In this document: positions 10,708 to 18,720 of the stretch, in pieces
Position numbering within the stretch: position 1 is the first letter of the stretch
Layout: every line of letters starts with the position of its first letter
Origin: Mycobacterium sp. 1274761.0
Lineage (GTDB): Bacteria > Actinomycetota > Actinomycetes > Mycobacteriales > Mycobacteriaceae
Assembly (NCBI RefSeq): GCF_001668615.1
Contig: NZ_LZMC01000055.1
Location: forward strand, 179,838 to 243,837
Length of the DNA: 64,000 nucleotides
Direction of reading: 5' to 3'
Translations under genes and position numbers: made by a program
Notes under the pieces: model-generated
What the model was told of the DNA's origin: nothing
Databases searched by the model: none
The model's input: only the letters and a program-made list of their open reading frames with translations

Positions 10708-11664
10708 ATGGGCACCTTTCCAGCCCCGCAGCGCGGGCTCAACTACCTGACCGAAGGCGGCCAGGAGACCGAGATCATGTACAAGTACGGATTCGATTTG
10801 CCGCACTTCGCAATGTTTCCTCTGCTCGACAACCCCCGGGCGCTATCTGCGCTTCGCGCGATGTACGAGAAGTATCTGGATACCGCCGCTCGGCACGATT
10901 TCGGCGTCCTTATGGGCGGATTCGACTATCGGGCCAGCCCGGATTGGGCTTCGCTGCTCGGTTACGGCCCCGACGCCCTTGCCGAAATGCAATTGCGCTC
11001 AATCGAATTCCTTCGGGATCTGGCTAAACCCTACGTGGAGCAGGTACCCACGGTGATGTATGCCGGCATCATCGGACCGCGCGGGGACGCCTATCAACTC
11101 AACCGCACGATCACCGCCGAGGAGGCCGAGGATTACCACAGCGTGCAACTAGCCACACTCGCCCAAGCCGGTGTCGACCTGGTCGAGGCAATGACGTTCA
11201 ACGACGTTGGTGAAGTCATCGGACTCTGTCGTGCGGCGGCACGCGCCGGCTTACCCCTGTCGGTCTCGTTCACCCTGGACAACAGCACCCGGCGACTGGC
11301 CTCCGGATTGACACTGACGGAGGCCATCGAACGGATTGACTCGCAGGCTGGCGAGGATCAGCCAGCCTTCTACGGCATCAACTGCTCCCATCCACTCGAA
11401 TTCATGCCTGCGCTCGAACCCGGAACCTGGTTCGAGCGAGTCCGGTGCCTGCGGCCGAACGCCGTGATGATGGACAAGATCTCGCTCTGCAGGCTGGGCC
11501 ATCTGGAATCCGGCGACCCGGCCGAACTCGGTCAGCTGATGGGCGGCTTGGCGGATCAGTATCCGCACATCGACATCTGGGGTGGTTGCTGCGGCACCTG
11601 GGACGAGCACCTCGACAACATCGCACGCAATGTGCGCGCTCAGCGGCAGGCCAAGACCGGTTAG
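10708..11664 (+). CDS. Homocysteine S-methyltransferase family protein
   Basis: A 318-residue TIM-barrel protein. Early residues LTEGGQETEIMYKYGFDLP match the first strand of the family. The three zinc-binding cysteines are visible: one in YGINCSHP (about residue 222) and two in IWGGCCGTWDEHL (about residue 287), as in betaine- or S-methylmethionine-dependent enzymes. It should move a methyl group to a thiol acceptor; the donor is not predictable. A good AACGGAGAC ribosome site precedes the ATG. It follows the LuxR-type regulator and its stop overlaps that of the convergent cupin gene (TTAG). Confidence 0.82.
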   Translation: MGTFPAPQRGLNYLTEGGQETEIMYKYGFDLPHFAMFPLLDNPRALSALRAMYEKYLDTAARHDFGVLMGGFDYRASPDWASLLGYGPDALAEMQLRSIEFLRDLAKPYVEQVPTVMYAGIIGPRGDAYQLNRTITAEEAEDYHSVQLATLAQAGVDLVEAMTFNDVGEVIGLCRAAARAGLPLSVSFTLDNSTRRLASGLTLTEAIERIDSQAGEDQPAFYGINCSHPLEFMPALEPGTWFERVRCLRPNAVMMDKISLCRLGHLESGDPAELGQLMGGLADQYPHIDIWGGCCGTWDEHLDNIARNVRAQRQAKTG

Positions 11665-12005
11665 ACGTGCGGGCCGACGGCCTTGGCGACTGTCAGAAGC
11701 ACCGCAGAGTCTTCGAGCGCCTGCAACCCGTGGCGGGACAATGGAATGACGATGTGGTCGCCGGGAGTGCCGTCCCAATGCACGTCGGCGTTACTGATGC
11801 GGACCCGGCCGACGAGCACGTGCAAGGTCGCCTCCCCGGGGCTTTCGTGGTCATCCAGAGCAGACCCCGCCTTCAGCGCGATGAGCGTCTGGCGCAGCGA
11901 GTGCTCATGGCCGCCGTACACCGTCTGCGAGCTGCGGCCGCTGCTGGCTGCCCGAGCGATTTCGAGCTGTTCACGGGCCAACGCGGTGAGCGAAACCTTC
12001 TTCAT
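11661..12005 (-). CDS. Cupin-domain protein
   Basis: A 114-residue single-domain cupin. The core shows YGGHEHSLRQTLIALKAG, then DDHESPGEATLHVLVGRV and GDHIVIPLSRHGLQALEDS, with His residues at metal-binding positions of the two cupin motifs. Such proteins are often small metal-dependent enzymes or sugar/ligand sensors; no specific reaction can be assigned. An AAGGGGTGGCAGG ribosome site favours the ATG at 12005 over a GTG three codons earlier. Confidence 0.78.
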   Translation of the reverse strand: MKKVSLTALAREQLEIARAASSGRSSQTVYGGHEHSLRQTLIALKAGSALDDHESPGEATLHVLVGRVRISNADVHWDGTPGDHIVIPLSRHGLQALEDSAVLLTVAKAVGPHV

Positions 12006-12076
12006 ACCTGCCACCCCTTCGACACGATCAACTTAGCGCGGCGGCGGTGCACCATTCGATTCACGTCGAGCAGAAG

Positions 12077-12349
12077 TCACCCGTCGAGGAATCGCGTTCG
12101 CAGATTCTCCATGAGCTTCTGCACCTCGGCGAGGCGGTCGCGAAAACGCTGCAAAGAGTCCGGCGGCCGGTGAAATTCCCCGTCGCGTCGCGCGCAACGC
12201 TGTAGCCAGCGGGTTTCGGCGACCTCGATGAGCTGCTCCAACTCGTCGAGCTCGGACTGCAGCAGCTGCATCAGGAGCCGGGCCTGTGCCACATCGGCGG
12301 CGTGTGCGGGCCGCGACAGTGGGCTTATCCGAAAAGTGGAGGCTGTCAC
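12077..12349 (-). CDS. Small helical hypothetical protein
   Basis: A 90-residue protein, mostly one long charged helix: LMQLLQSELDELEQLIEVAETRWLQ and later LQRFRDRLAEVQKLMENLRTR show heptad spacing of Leu, suggesting a coiled coil. No membrane segment or known motif. It is between the cupin gene and the divergent secreted Pro-rich gene. Function unknown. Confidence 0.6.
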   Translation of the reverse strand: MTASTFRISPLSRPAHAADVAQARLLMQLLQSELDELEQLIEVAETRWLQRCARRDGEFHRPPDSLQRFRDRLAEVQKLMENLRTRFLDG

Positions 12350-12489
12350 GTCGGGATCATGGCCGAAGGCGCGGCTTTACGCGACTCCACAGGTTCACCG
12401 GGAGTTGGCAATTTCGACCGCGGGAGGCCACCGCGGATTCATATAGGTCGACACGCGCGCATCATGGCGAGCGGCTAGCCTCGTCACTC

Positions 12490-13029
12490 ATGACACGACG
12501 GAGAACCGTGGCAGCGGCCATGGCGGGCGCGGCGATCGGGTTGGGCGCGCTGAGTATGGCGGTCACGGCGACCGCCGAGCCGTTGCCGACGCCTGGCGAG
12601 CCGCCCGCGCCCGGCCAGCCGGTGTTCGAAGCTCCGGGCAGCGAGCCGATTGCCGCTCCGGCCCCGCCGCCGATCGGTCCTCCGCCGGTGCCGGAGATAC
12701 CGAATCCTCAGTACGGGTCGGGCCATTCGAGCGGACCCCTCGGCTTCCTGCGGGACGCATGGAACCAAGCGAAGGATCCTTACAACTTCGCCCAGACGCC
12801 GCCTGGCGAGATGCCCGGTGGCCATCCTCCGCCACCTGGCGCGGGTCCCGCGCCGCAGTTGCCGCCCGGCTTCAAGTCGCTGAACGCCCCGGGCTCCGAA
12901 GCGCCCGTGTCGGCGCCTCCGACGGGAGGCGGACCGCCGCTGCCTCCCGGCTACTACCCGCTGACCGGCCCGCCGCCGCCCGGCTACTTCGACACTCCGC
13001 CGGCCGCCGACGCCCCTGCGACGCCGTAG
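12490..13029 (+). CDS. Secreted proline-rich protein
   Basis: A 179-residue protein with a clear signal peptide: MTRRRTVAAAMAGAAIG, a hydrophobic stretch, then an A-T-A cut site near residue 35. The mature part is about one quarter proline with glycine, in PPG, PPP and PGY repeats, plus one conserved-looking helix SSGPLGFLRDAWNQAKDPYN. No cysteine or catalytic motif. It is probably an exported envelope protein; proteins of this kind are common in mycobacteria. Start chosen because the signal peptide begins there. Confidence 0.75.
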   Translation: MTRRRTVAAAMAGAAIGLGALSMAVTATAEPLPTPGEPPAPGQPVFEAPGSEPIAAPAPPPIGPPPVPEIPNPQYGSGHSSGPLGFLRDAWNQAKDPYNFAQTPPGEMPGGHPPPPGAGPAPQLPPGFKSLNAPGSEAPVSAPPTGGGPPLPPGYYPLTGPPPPGYFDTPPAADAPATP

Positions 13030-13034
13030 CGCCG

Positions 13035-14024
13035 TCAGCTCAACGCAGGAATGACCTCACGCTCGAACAACTCGATCCCCGAGCGGTCGTAGGCGGCGTC
13101 GGGGAAGTAGAGGATCGCGTACTCGCAGCCGAGATCACGCATCCGCGTGAACTTTTCGATGACCTGCTCGGGCGTCCCGCTGGCCGAATCGGGCGACGTG
13201 AGCATGCCGAGCATGGCGTCGACCGCCTGCTCGTTGGCAACGGCGACCTGCTTGGCCCTGATCCGGGCGATTCGGTCGTGGACCTCGGCCTCGGTTTCGC
13301 CGATGACGACGTTGAAGTTCGCCGAGCGGACGATGGCGCCGTAATCGGTGCCGACGTCGCGGCAATGGCCTGCCAGCACTTCGGACTTGTGGCGAAACCC
13401 GTCGGGCTCCGAGGTGAAGTTGGTGTAGCGGGCGTACTTCGCAGCGATCTTCAGCGTCACCTTTTCGCCGCCGCCTGCGATCCACAACGGCGGGCCTCCG
13501 TCCTGCAACGGCTTGGGAGCGACGATGGCGTCGTTGACCTGATAGCGCTTGCCGTTCAACGTGACTCGCCCGTCGCGCCACGCGTCGCGCATGATCTGTA
13601 CGCCCTCGTCGAGGCGGCCGAGCCGCTCACCCGCTGAGGGGAACCCGTAACCGTAAGCGCGCCACTCGTGCTCGTACCAGCCGCCTCCGATACCCATCTG
13701 GACTCGGCCGCCGGAGATGATGTCGGCGGTGGCGGCCACCTTCGCGAGGTAGACGGGATTGCGGTAGCTCATCGCCGTGCACATCTGGCCGAGCTTGATG
13801 CGCGAAGTGGTCGCGGCGTATGCGGACATCAGAGACCACGCCTCGTGCGTCGCCTCGTCGGTGGGCACAGGCACGGTGTGGAAGTGGTCGTACACCCACA
13901 GCGAATCCCAGGCGCCGTTGTCGGCGTAGCGGGCCAGCTCGCTCATGACCGGCCAATGCCTTTCGGTGGGAACGTCGACGAGGTCCAGACGCCAGCCCTG
14001 AGGAATGAAGAACCCGAAGTCCAT
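13035..14024 (-). CDS. LLM-class F420-dependent oxidoreductase
   Basis: A 329-residue luciferase-like TIM barrel. MDFGFFIPQGW at the start, WDSLWVYDHFHTVP, KLGQMCTAMSYRNP and GRVQMGIGGGWYEHEWRAYGYGFP are typical of the TIGR03560-like F420 enzymes of actinobacteria. The protein probably uses reduced deazaflavin F420 as hydride carrier. Substrate unknown. The gene is divergent from an F420/FMN-binding PPOX-type gene 35 bp away, so both may respond to the same promoter region. Confidence 0.85.
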   Translation of the reverse strand: MDFGFFIPQGWRLDLVDVPTERHWPVMSELARYADNGAWDSLWVYDHFHTVPVPTDEATHEAWSLMSAYAATTSRIKLGQMCTAMSYRNPVYLAKVAATADIISGGRVQMGIGGGWYEHEWRAYGYGFPSAGERLGRLDEGVQIMRDAWRDGRVTLNGKRYQVNDAIVAPKPLQDGGPPLWIAGGGEKVTLKIAAKYARYTNFTSEPDGFRHKSEVLAGHCRDVGTDYGAIVRSANFNVVIGETEAEVHDRIARIRAKQVAVANEQAVDAMLGMLTSPDSASGTPEQVIEKFTRMRDLGCEYAILYFPDAAYDRSGIELFEREVIPALS

Positions 14025-14059
14025 GAGCGCACTCTACGACCGTGACTAGCGTGGCGATC

Positions 14060-14485
14060 ATGGCCCTCTCGAAGGAAGAACGCGAACAGTTTCTGGCCCA
14101 ACCTCACGTCGCGGCGTTGTCAGTGGCGGCCGGTGATAAACGCGGGCCGTTGACCGTGCCGATCTGGTATCAGTACACGCCGGGCGGCGAGCCGTGGATT
14201 CACACCGGCGCGGGCTCACGCAAGCACCGGCTGATCGAAGCCCAGGGCGAGTTCACGCTGATGGTGCAGCGCGTCGAGCCCTCAGTTCGCTATGTCGCAG
14301 TCGACGGCACGGTAAGCCGCATCGAGCCGGCCACCGACGAACAGCTGGTAGAGATGGTGAAGCGTTATATGCCGCCCGACAAGGTCGAGCCCTACCTGGA
14401 ATTCGCACGCCGCGAGCACGGCGAGGGCGTGACCATCTTCATGAAGCCGCAGCATTGGTTGTCGGCCGATCTGGGCTCGATCTGA
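14060..14485 (+). CDS. PPOX-class (split-barrel) F420/FMN-binding protein
   Basis: A 141-residue split beta-barrel protein of the pyridoxamine 5'-phosphate oxidase-like class: EREQFLAQPHVAALSVAA, RGPLTVPIWYQYTPGGEPWIHTG and HRLIEAQGEFTLMVQ are family hallmarks. Such mycobacterial proteins bind F420 or FMN and reduce varied substrates. The ATG at 14060 is preferred to a GTG at 14042. It is two bases upstream of a methyltransferase gene (GTG start), so the two are likely one operon. Confidence 0.82.
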   Translation: MALSKEEREQFLAQPHVAALSVAAGDKRGPLTVPIWYQYTPGGEPWIHTGAGSRKHRLIEAQGEFTLMVQRVEPSVRYVAVDGTVSRIEPATDEQLVEMVKRYMPPDKVEPYLEFARREHGEGVTIFMKPQHWLSADLGSI

Positions 14486-14486
14486 C

Positions 14487-15083
14487 GTGGGCGGTCGGCG
14501 CCTGCTGTTCACGTCGCTCTACCGGTTCGGCTTCACTCCCTGGGACGGCCACCCGATCGCGACGAGCCTGCGCGACCTCGTCGAAGGGGACGCCGCTCTG
14601 CCTGCAGGCACCGCGCTCGACGTCGGATGCGGCACCGGCGACAACTCCATCTACCTGGCCAAGCACGGCTGGCGAGTCACCGGGGTCGACTATGTGGCCA
14701 AGGCGTTGAACCGGGCGCGGACCAAGGCGGCCGACGCCGGCGTCGACATCCGGTTTCGGCAGGCCGATGTCACCGATCTGTCCTCGGCGGACATCGGCGC
14801 GACCTTCGCGTTAGTCATCGACAGCGGTTGCCTGCACGGCATGAGCGACGACGACCGCAGCGCCTACGCGCGGGAGGTGACGGCCGTCGCCGCGCCCGAT
14901 GCGCGGCTGCACATCGTCGCGTTCACCCCCGGTGCGCTATACGGTGTGCCGGGCATCGAGCCCGACGAGGTCGAGCGTCGGTTCGACGCCGGTTGGACGC
15001 TAGTGAGTTCGGGCAGTGAGTCCGCGATGGGTCGCAACGGTGCAGACACCGTGCGCTACTACCTCTTTCAGCGCGCCTCGTAG
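14487..15083 (+). CDS. SAM-dependent methyltransferase
   Basis: A 198-residue class I methyltransferase. The SAM-binding motif I ALDVGCGTGDNSIYLAKHG is near residue 45, motif II VTGVDY follows, and a motif IV-like LVIDSGCLHGM is near 112. The small size and the CLHG sequence resemble thiopurine-type/class I small-molecule methyltransferases. Start is a GTG one base after the upstream stop. The last 16 bases overlap the 3' end of the convergent ligase gene. Confidence 0.83.
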   Translation: MGGRRLLFTSLYRFGFTPWDGHPIATSLRDLVEGDAALPAGTALDVGCGTGDNSIYLAKHGWRVTGVDYVAKALNRARTKAADAGVDIRFRQADVTDLSSADIGATFALVIDSGCLHGMSDDDRSAYAREVTAVAAPDARLHIVAFTPGALYGVPGIEPDEVERRFDAGWTLVSSGSESAMGRNGADTVRYYLFQRAS

Positions 15084-16549
15084 AGGGCCGCCACGGCAGG
15101 CAGGCTCACCTTCAGGGCCGGGTTGCGCGGCAGCTCTTCGACGACGGCGAAGGCGACGGGCACGTTGTACACCGGAAGAGACTGGCGAACAAGCTCTTTG
15201 AGCTCCTCCTCGGAGGGTGCCGGCGCACCGGATACGACTTCGATTGCGGCAAAGGGAACCTGGCCCAACCGCGCATCCGGTACGCCGACGACGCAGGCGT
15301 CGCGCACTCCGGGATGCGAAATGAGCACGCTGCGAACCGTTTCGGGGAGGATCTTGAATCCACCGCGGTTGATGGCGCCGTCCGCGCGACCGTGCAAGAA
15401 GACGAACCCGTCGTCGTCGATCGACGCGATGTCGGTGGTGCGAATCCAGTCGTCGTCGATCGCGGCGATCCTGGCTTCCAGCAGCCCGCGCTCACCGGCG
15501 GGCAGCGGCGCGCCGGTATCCGCGTCGACGATGCGCAGCTCGGTGTCGGGCAGCGGCCTGCCCACACTGTCGCGCTTTGACACACCGAATTGGCGGTCCA
15601 TCTCCGGCGTCCACGCACACAGCGACCCGGCGAATTCCGTTGCGCCGTATGCCAACTTGACGGGTATTCCGTAGCGGGCCTCGAACTCGTCGCGGGTCTG
15701 CGGGTCCAGCGGCCCCGACGCGCTGATGAGGAAGTCCAGCGACGCCAAATCCTGCGCGGGCACGTCGGCGTCGAGAAGCATGCGGATCACGGCGGGCTGC
15801 ACACCCGAGCGCTTGATGCCGTGCCTCTTCACCGCGTCCACCCAGCCCCGCACCGAGAACCGCTCCAGAATCACGATCCGTCTGCCGTTGTAGGCGCCCG
15901 CGATCAACTGACACACCCCGATGCCGCCGAACTGCCAGTACGAGAATTCCGGCGGCGCGCCCGGCGGCGCGGCTTCGCCGCTGGTGACGCTGAAAACGGT
16001 TCGTTCCAGCACCCGTGTCTTGATCGACTGCCGCTTCGGCGGACCGGTGGTGCCGCTTGTCAGGATCTGCAGCGCCACGTCGGGTTCGGCCGCGGCGTGG
16101 CGGCGGCCTGGATCGCGTTTCTGCACACCCGGCACGGACACGACGATCGGCGGCCGCATCGACAGCGCGACCCCGGCGCTGCCGGCCCGCTTGGCGGCGG
16201 TGATCACCTCGTCTGTCCAGTCCTGCTCGTCGGCGACGATCGCCGATAGGTTCAGCGCCTCGATATCGCGGCCGATCGACTCCGGCGACTGAAAGCTGTA
16301 GATCATCGAAACCGCGCGCCCAGCGGCCAGGAATCCCACTATCGCGGCGGCATGCGGCAGCCGGTTACGGACCACCAGCCCGACCGGTGCGTCGTCGGGC
16401 ACGCCCGCAGACCGCAGCACCGACGCCAGCGCGTCGGCATAGGCCGTCACCTCGGTGCCGGAGTACCAGCGGCCCTCGAACTCGATGCACTGCCCGTCGC
16501 CGTAGCCGGCGAGGCCTGCGGCGAACCGTTCGGTGAAGCCTTCGGTCAC
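15068..16549 (-). CDS. AMP-binding acyl-CoA ligase
   Basis: A 493-residue ANL-superfamily enzyme. The P-loop ILTSGTTGPPKRQSI (about residue 165), the adenine motif LAYGATEFAG (about 300), the TTDIAS aspartate and the hinge INRGGFKILPETV, plus the C-terminal Lys in PRNPALKVSLP, are all present. It should activate a carboxylic acid, via an acyl-adenylate, to the CoA ester. The substrate is not clear; related mycobacterial FadD-like proteins use fatty or aromatic acids. It reads into the cyclase remnant's downstream side with 23 bp between genes. Confidence 0.88.
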   Translation of the reverse strand: MTEGFTERFAAGLAGYGDGQCIEFEGRWYSGTEVTAYADALASVLRSAGVPDDAPVGLVVRNRLPHAAAIVGFLAAGRAVSMIYSFQSPESIGRDIEALNLSAIVADEQDWTDEVITAAKRAGSAGVALSMRPPIVVSVPGVQKRDPGRRHAAAEPDVALQILTSGTTGPPKRQSIKTRVLERTVFSVTSGEAAPPGAPPEFSYWQFGGIGVCQLIAGAYNGRRIVILERFSVRGWVDAVKRHGIKRSGVQPAVIRMLLDADVPAQDLASLDFLISASGPLDPQTRDEFEARYGIPVKLAYGATEFAGSLCAWTPEMDRQFGVSKRDSVGRPLPDTELRIVDADTGAPLPAGERGLLEARIAAIDDDWIRTTDIASIDDDGFVFLHGRADGAINRGGFKILPETVRSVLISHPGVRDACVVGVPDARLGQVPFAAIEVVSGAPAPSEEELKELVRQSLPVYNVPVAFAVVEELPRNPALKVSLPAVAALYEAR

Positions 16550-16572
16550 GGCTTGACGATACGAGAGACGCC

Positions 16573-16860
16573 TCAGCTCATCGCTTCAGCCTTGGCGATG
16601 TGCGCCTCGTAGCCGTACTCGATCGCCAGTGCTCGATACCGCTCGGCGGATTCGTGACAACGCTGACGGTCTCCGCGCGCCCCGGCCAGCAGGGCGTCGA
16701 GCCGCAGCAGCAGAAGCCTGTTTAGGACGATCTGGGGCTCGACGGTGCGCCTCGACAATTTCGTCATCGCCGCCTGCGCGGCAGCCACATCGTCCCGTCC
16801 GCCTCGACTTAGCAGCATCTCCACCATCGCTTCGACGACCACCCCGTAGATCCCGATCAT
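16573..16860 (-). pseudogene. C-terminal remnant of a cyclase/ATPase signalling protein
   Basis: The 95 residues (IGIYGVVVEAMVEMLLSRGG, then LLRLDALLAGARGD and the end YGYEAHIAKAEAM) look like the last two helical repeats of the large mycobacterial adenylate cyclase-ATPase or LuxR-ATPase proteins. These normally exceed 800 residues, but here nothing of the cyclase or ATPase part remains: upstream there are only 39 bases before the TetR stop. It is read as a decayed 3' end. A short standalone expressed protein cannot be ruled out. Confidence 0.55.
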
Positions 16861-16899
16861 CGGCCGTCACCGCCTAAGCGTAGGACGCCGGCGGGAGTT

Positions 16900-17445
16900 T
16901 CAGGGGCCCAAAGCGGCCATGGCGCCGTCGACGGCGGCTTTGCGTAGCTGCGCGTACGGGGCGTCGGGGAAATGCAGGCAACAGTCCTGCAAGCCGCCGA
17001 AGGCGATCACCGCCCGGGTGGATTGGCGCAAGGTCGGCCTGCTGCCGAACACCAACTTCGACAGCCGGTTGCGCCACGCGAGCATCGTGTCGATCAACCC
17101 GAGGTCGGCCAGGGTCGTCAACTCCTCGACGATCAGCACCAGGTCCGCGCGGTGCTTGAAGTGGAAGTCGAAGTAGCCCTCGAGCAGCTCACGCCGGCGC
17201 GCCCGCGCCGAACCCCGCTGCCGTTCGTGCCCGGCGACGAACGCCTCCCCTTCGTCGATCAGCGGCTGAAGAATGCTTCGCACCAGTTCTTCGCGCGAGC
17301 TGAAATGGTAGTAGAGCGCGGGTTTGGTGATCCCGAGCCGGTTGGCGATGTCCTGCAGGCTGGTGCGCTGCACCCCTTTTTGCGTGAACAGTTCGCGGGC
17401 GACGTCCTGAATGCGCTGGCGGGTGTCCGACGCGGGCCTCGTCAC
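16900..17445 (-). CDS. TetR-family regulator
   Basis: A 181-residue repressor with the classical N-terminal helix-turn-helix: TRQRIQDVARELFTQKG, RTSLQDIANRLGITKPALYYHFSSREEL. The rest is a helical ligand domain. It starts with GTG and is divergent from a flavin monooxygenase 42 bp away, with a 20 bp palindrome in between (separate entry). It therefore probably represses itself and the monooxygenase, and is released by the monooxygenase's substrate. Confidence 0.9.
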   Translation of the reverse strand: MTRPASDTRQRIQDVARELFTQKGVQRTSLQDIANRLGITKPALYYHFSSREELVRSILQPLIDEGEAFVAGHERQRGSARARRRELLEGYFDFHFKHRADLVLIVEELTTLADLGLIDTMLAWRNRLSKLVFGSRPTLRQSTRAVIAFGGLQDCCLHFPDAPYAQLRKAAVDGAMAALGP

Positions 17446-17458
17446 GTAGCCACCATAT

Positions 17459-17478
17459 CTTACTTAACGATAGGTAAG
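17459..17478. promoter_or_regulatory. TetR operator between regulator and monooxygenase
   Basis: CTTACTTAACGATAGGTAAG is an imperfect palindrome (CTTACY arms, 5 of 6 outer bases matching) in the 42 bp divergent gap. It lies about 14 bp before the GTG of the tetR gene and 10 bp before the monooxygenase ATG, where bound repressor would block both. The site is seen in the sequence; binding is inferred. Confidence 0.6.
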
Positions 17479-17487
17479 CTCGTCGGC

Positions 17488-18717
17488 ATGCGAATTCTGA
17501 TACAGGGTGCCAGCATCGCCGGACCCGTGCTCGCCTACTGGTTGTTAGGGCGGGGATTCGACGTCACCGTCGTGGAACGCGCACCGGCGCTGCGGAAGAC
17601 CGGCGGCCATGCCGTCGACCTGTTTCGGCCTGCGATGGAGATCTCCGAACGGATGGGCGTATTGCCCCGCATCGAAGCACGCGCGACGGGCACCGCAACA
17701 CTGACCGCGCACCGTAAGGGGGCGTCCCGGCCCACCCGCATCGACTACCTCAAGCTCGAAAAGACCATCTCCGACCGGCACGTGGAGATCATGCGCGACG
17801 ACCTCAGCGAGATCTACTACGACGCCACCCGCGACGACGTCTCCTACATCTTCGACGACGAGATCACCGCGATCTCCGATGACGGCGAGGTGAGCTTCAG
17901 GCGCAGTGCGCTAAGGCGTTTCGATGTCGTCATCGGCGCCGACGGTCTGCACTCCGGGGTCCGACAGCTGATTTTCGGCCAGGTGCCGGAGCGGTTCCTC
18001 GGCGGTTACCTGTCGGTGGTGTCGGTGCCCAAGGCGTTGGCGCGCGACGGTGAGATGACGGGGTACTTCGAACCCGGCCGGGTCGCGATGATCTACACCG
18101 CCGACCATCTCGACGACGCACGGGCGGTGTTCATCTTCCGGCCGCGCACACCGCTGGACTACGACCATCGCGACGTGGCGAGTCAGCAGATTCAGTTGCG
18201 CTCGGCTTTGAGCGGCATGTCCACCGAGGCGGACCGATGGCTCGAGGAGGTCGATCGCACGCCCACGTTCTACTTCGACGCCATCACTCAACTGGAAATG
18301 ACCAGCTGGTCGCGGGGCCGGGTGACGCTGGTGGGCGATGCCGGCTACTGCCCCGGCCCTGCGGTGGGCGGCAGCACCAGCCTCGCGGTGTACGGCGCCT
18401 ACGTGCTTGCCGGTGAGATCGCCAGCGCGGGAGGCGATCACGTGGCCGCATTTGCCAACTACGAGCGGATCATGCTGCCGACAGTTTCCGGCAGCAGGTC
18501 CTTGGCGCGGGTCAACGCGAAGACGATCGTCCCGGCAAGCCGCATGGGCGTGTGGGCTCTCTTCGGCGTCGCGCGAGCGGTGACTGCCCTGCCCCTCGGC
18601 GTGACGCAGGCGGTGGCTCGGCTGAACCGCAAGGGCCTGCGGCTCTACGACTCGATGCCGCTGCCCGAATACGCAGAATCCCCCGAAGCCTCTGCGGCTG
18701 CGGGGGATTCGGCGTAG
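17488..18717 (+). CDS. FAD-dependent monooxygenase
   Basis: A 409-residue flavoprotein of the p-hydroxybenzoate hydroxylase class. The dinucleotide motif ILIQGASIAGPVLAYWL starts at residue 3. DVVIGADGLHSGVR (about 150) is the DG motif, and GRVTLVGDAGYCPGPAVGGSTSLAVYGAYVLAGEI (about 280-315) is the second FAD motif. It would hydroxylate an aromatic or polyketide-like compound with NAD(P)H and O2. Substrate unknown; the divergent TetR gene suggests it belongs to a small inducible detoxification or catabolic unit. Confidence 0.88.
   Translation: MRILIQGASIAGPVLAYWLLGRGFDVTVVERAPALRKTGGHAVDLFRPAMEISERMGVLPRIEARATGTATLTAHRKGASRPTRIDYLKLEKTISDRHVEIMRDDLSEIYYDATRDDVSYIFDDEITAISDDGEVSFRRSALRRFDVVIGADGLHSGVRQLIFGQVPERFLGGYLSVVSVPKALARDGEMTGYFEPGRVAMIYTADHLDDARAVFIFRPRTPLDYDHRDVASQQIQLRSALSGMSTEADRWLEEVDRTPTFYFDAITQLEMTSWSRGRVTLVGDAGYCPGPAVGGSTSLAVYGAYVLAGEIASAGGDHVAAFANYERIMLPTVSGSRSLARVNAKTIVPASRMGVWALFGVARAVTALPLGVTQAVARLNRKGLRLYDSMPLPEYAESPEASAAAGDSA
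18676..18710. terminator. Stem-loop at the convergent monooxygenase/fadB end
   Basis: GAATCCCCC at 18676-18684 pairs perfectly with GGGGGATTC at 18702-18710, leaving a 17-base loop. The stem lies within the last codons of the monooxygenase gene, eight bases before its stop and ten before the convergent fadB stop. There is no T-run, as is usual in mycobacteria, so it could act as a bidirectional intrinsic terminator or as an RNA-stabilising 3' end. Confidence 0.5.
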
Positions 18718-18720
18718 CGA

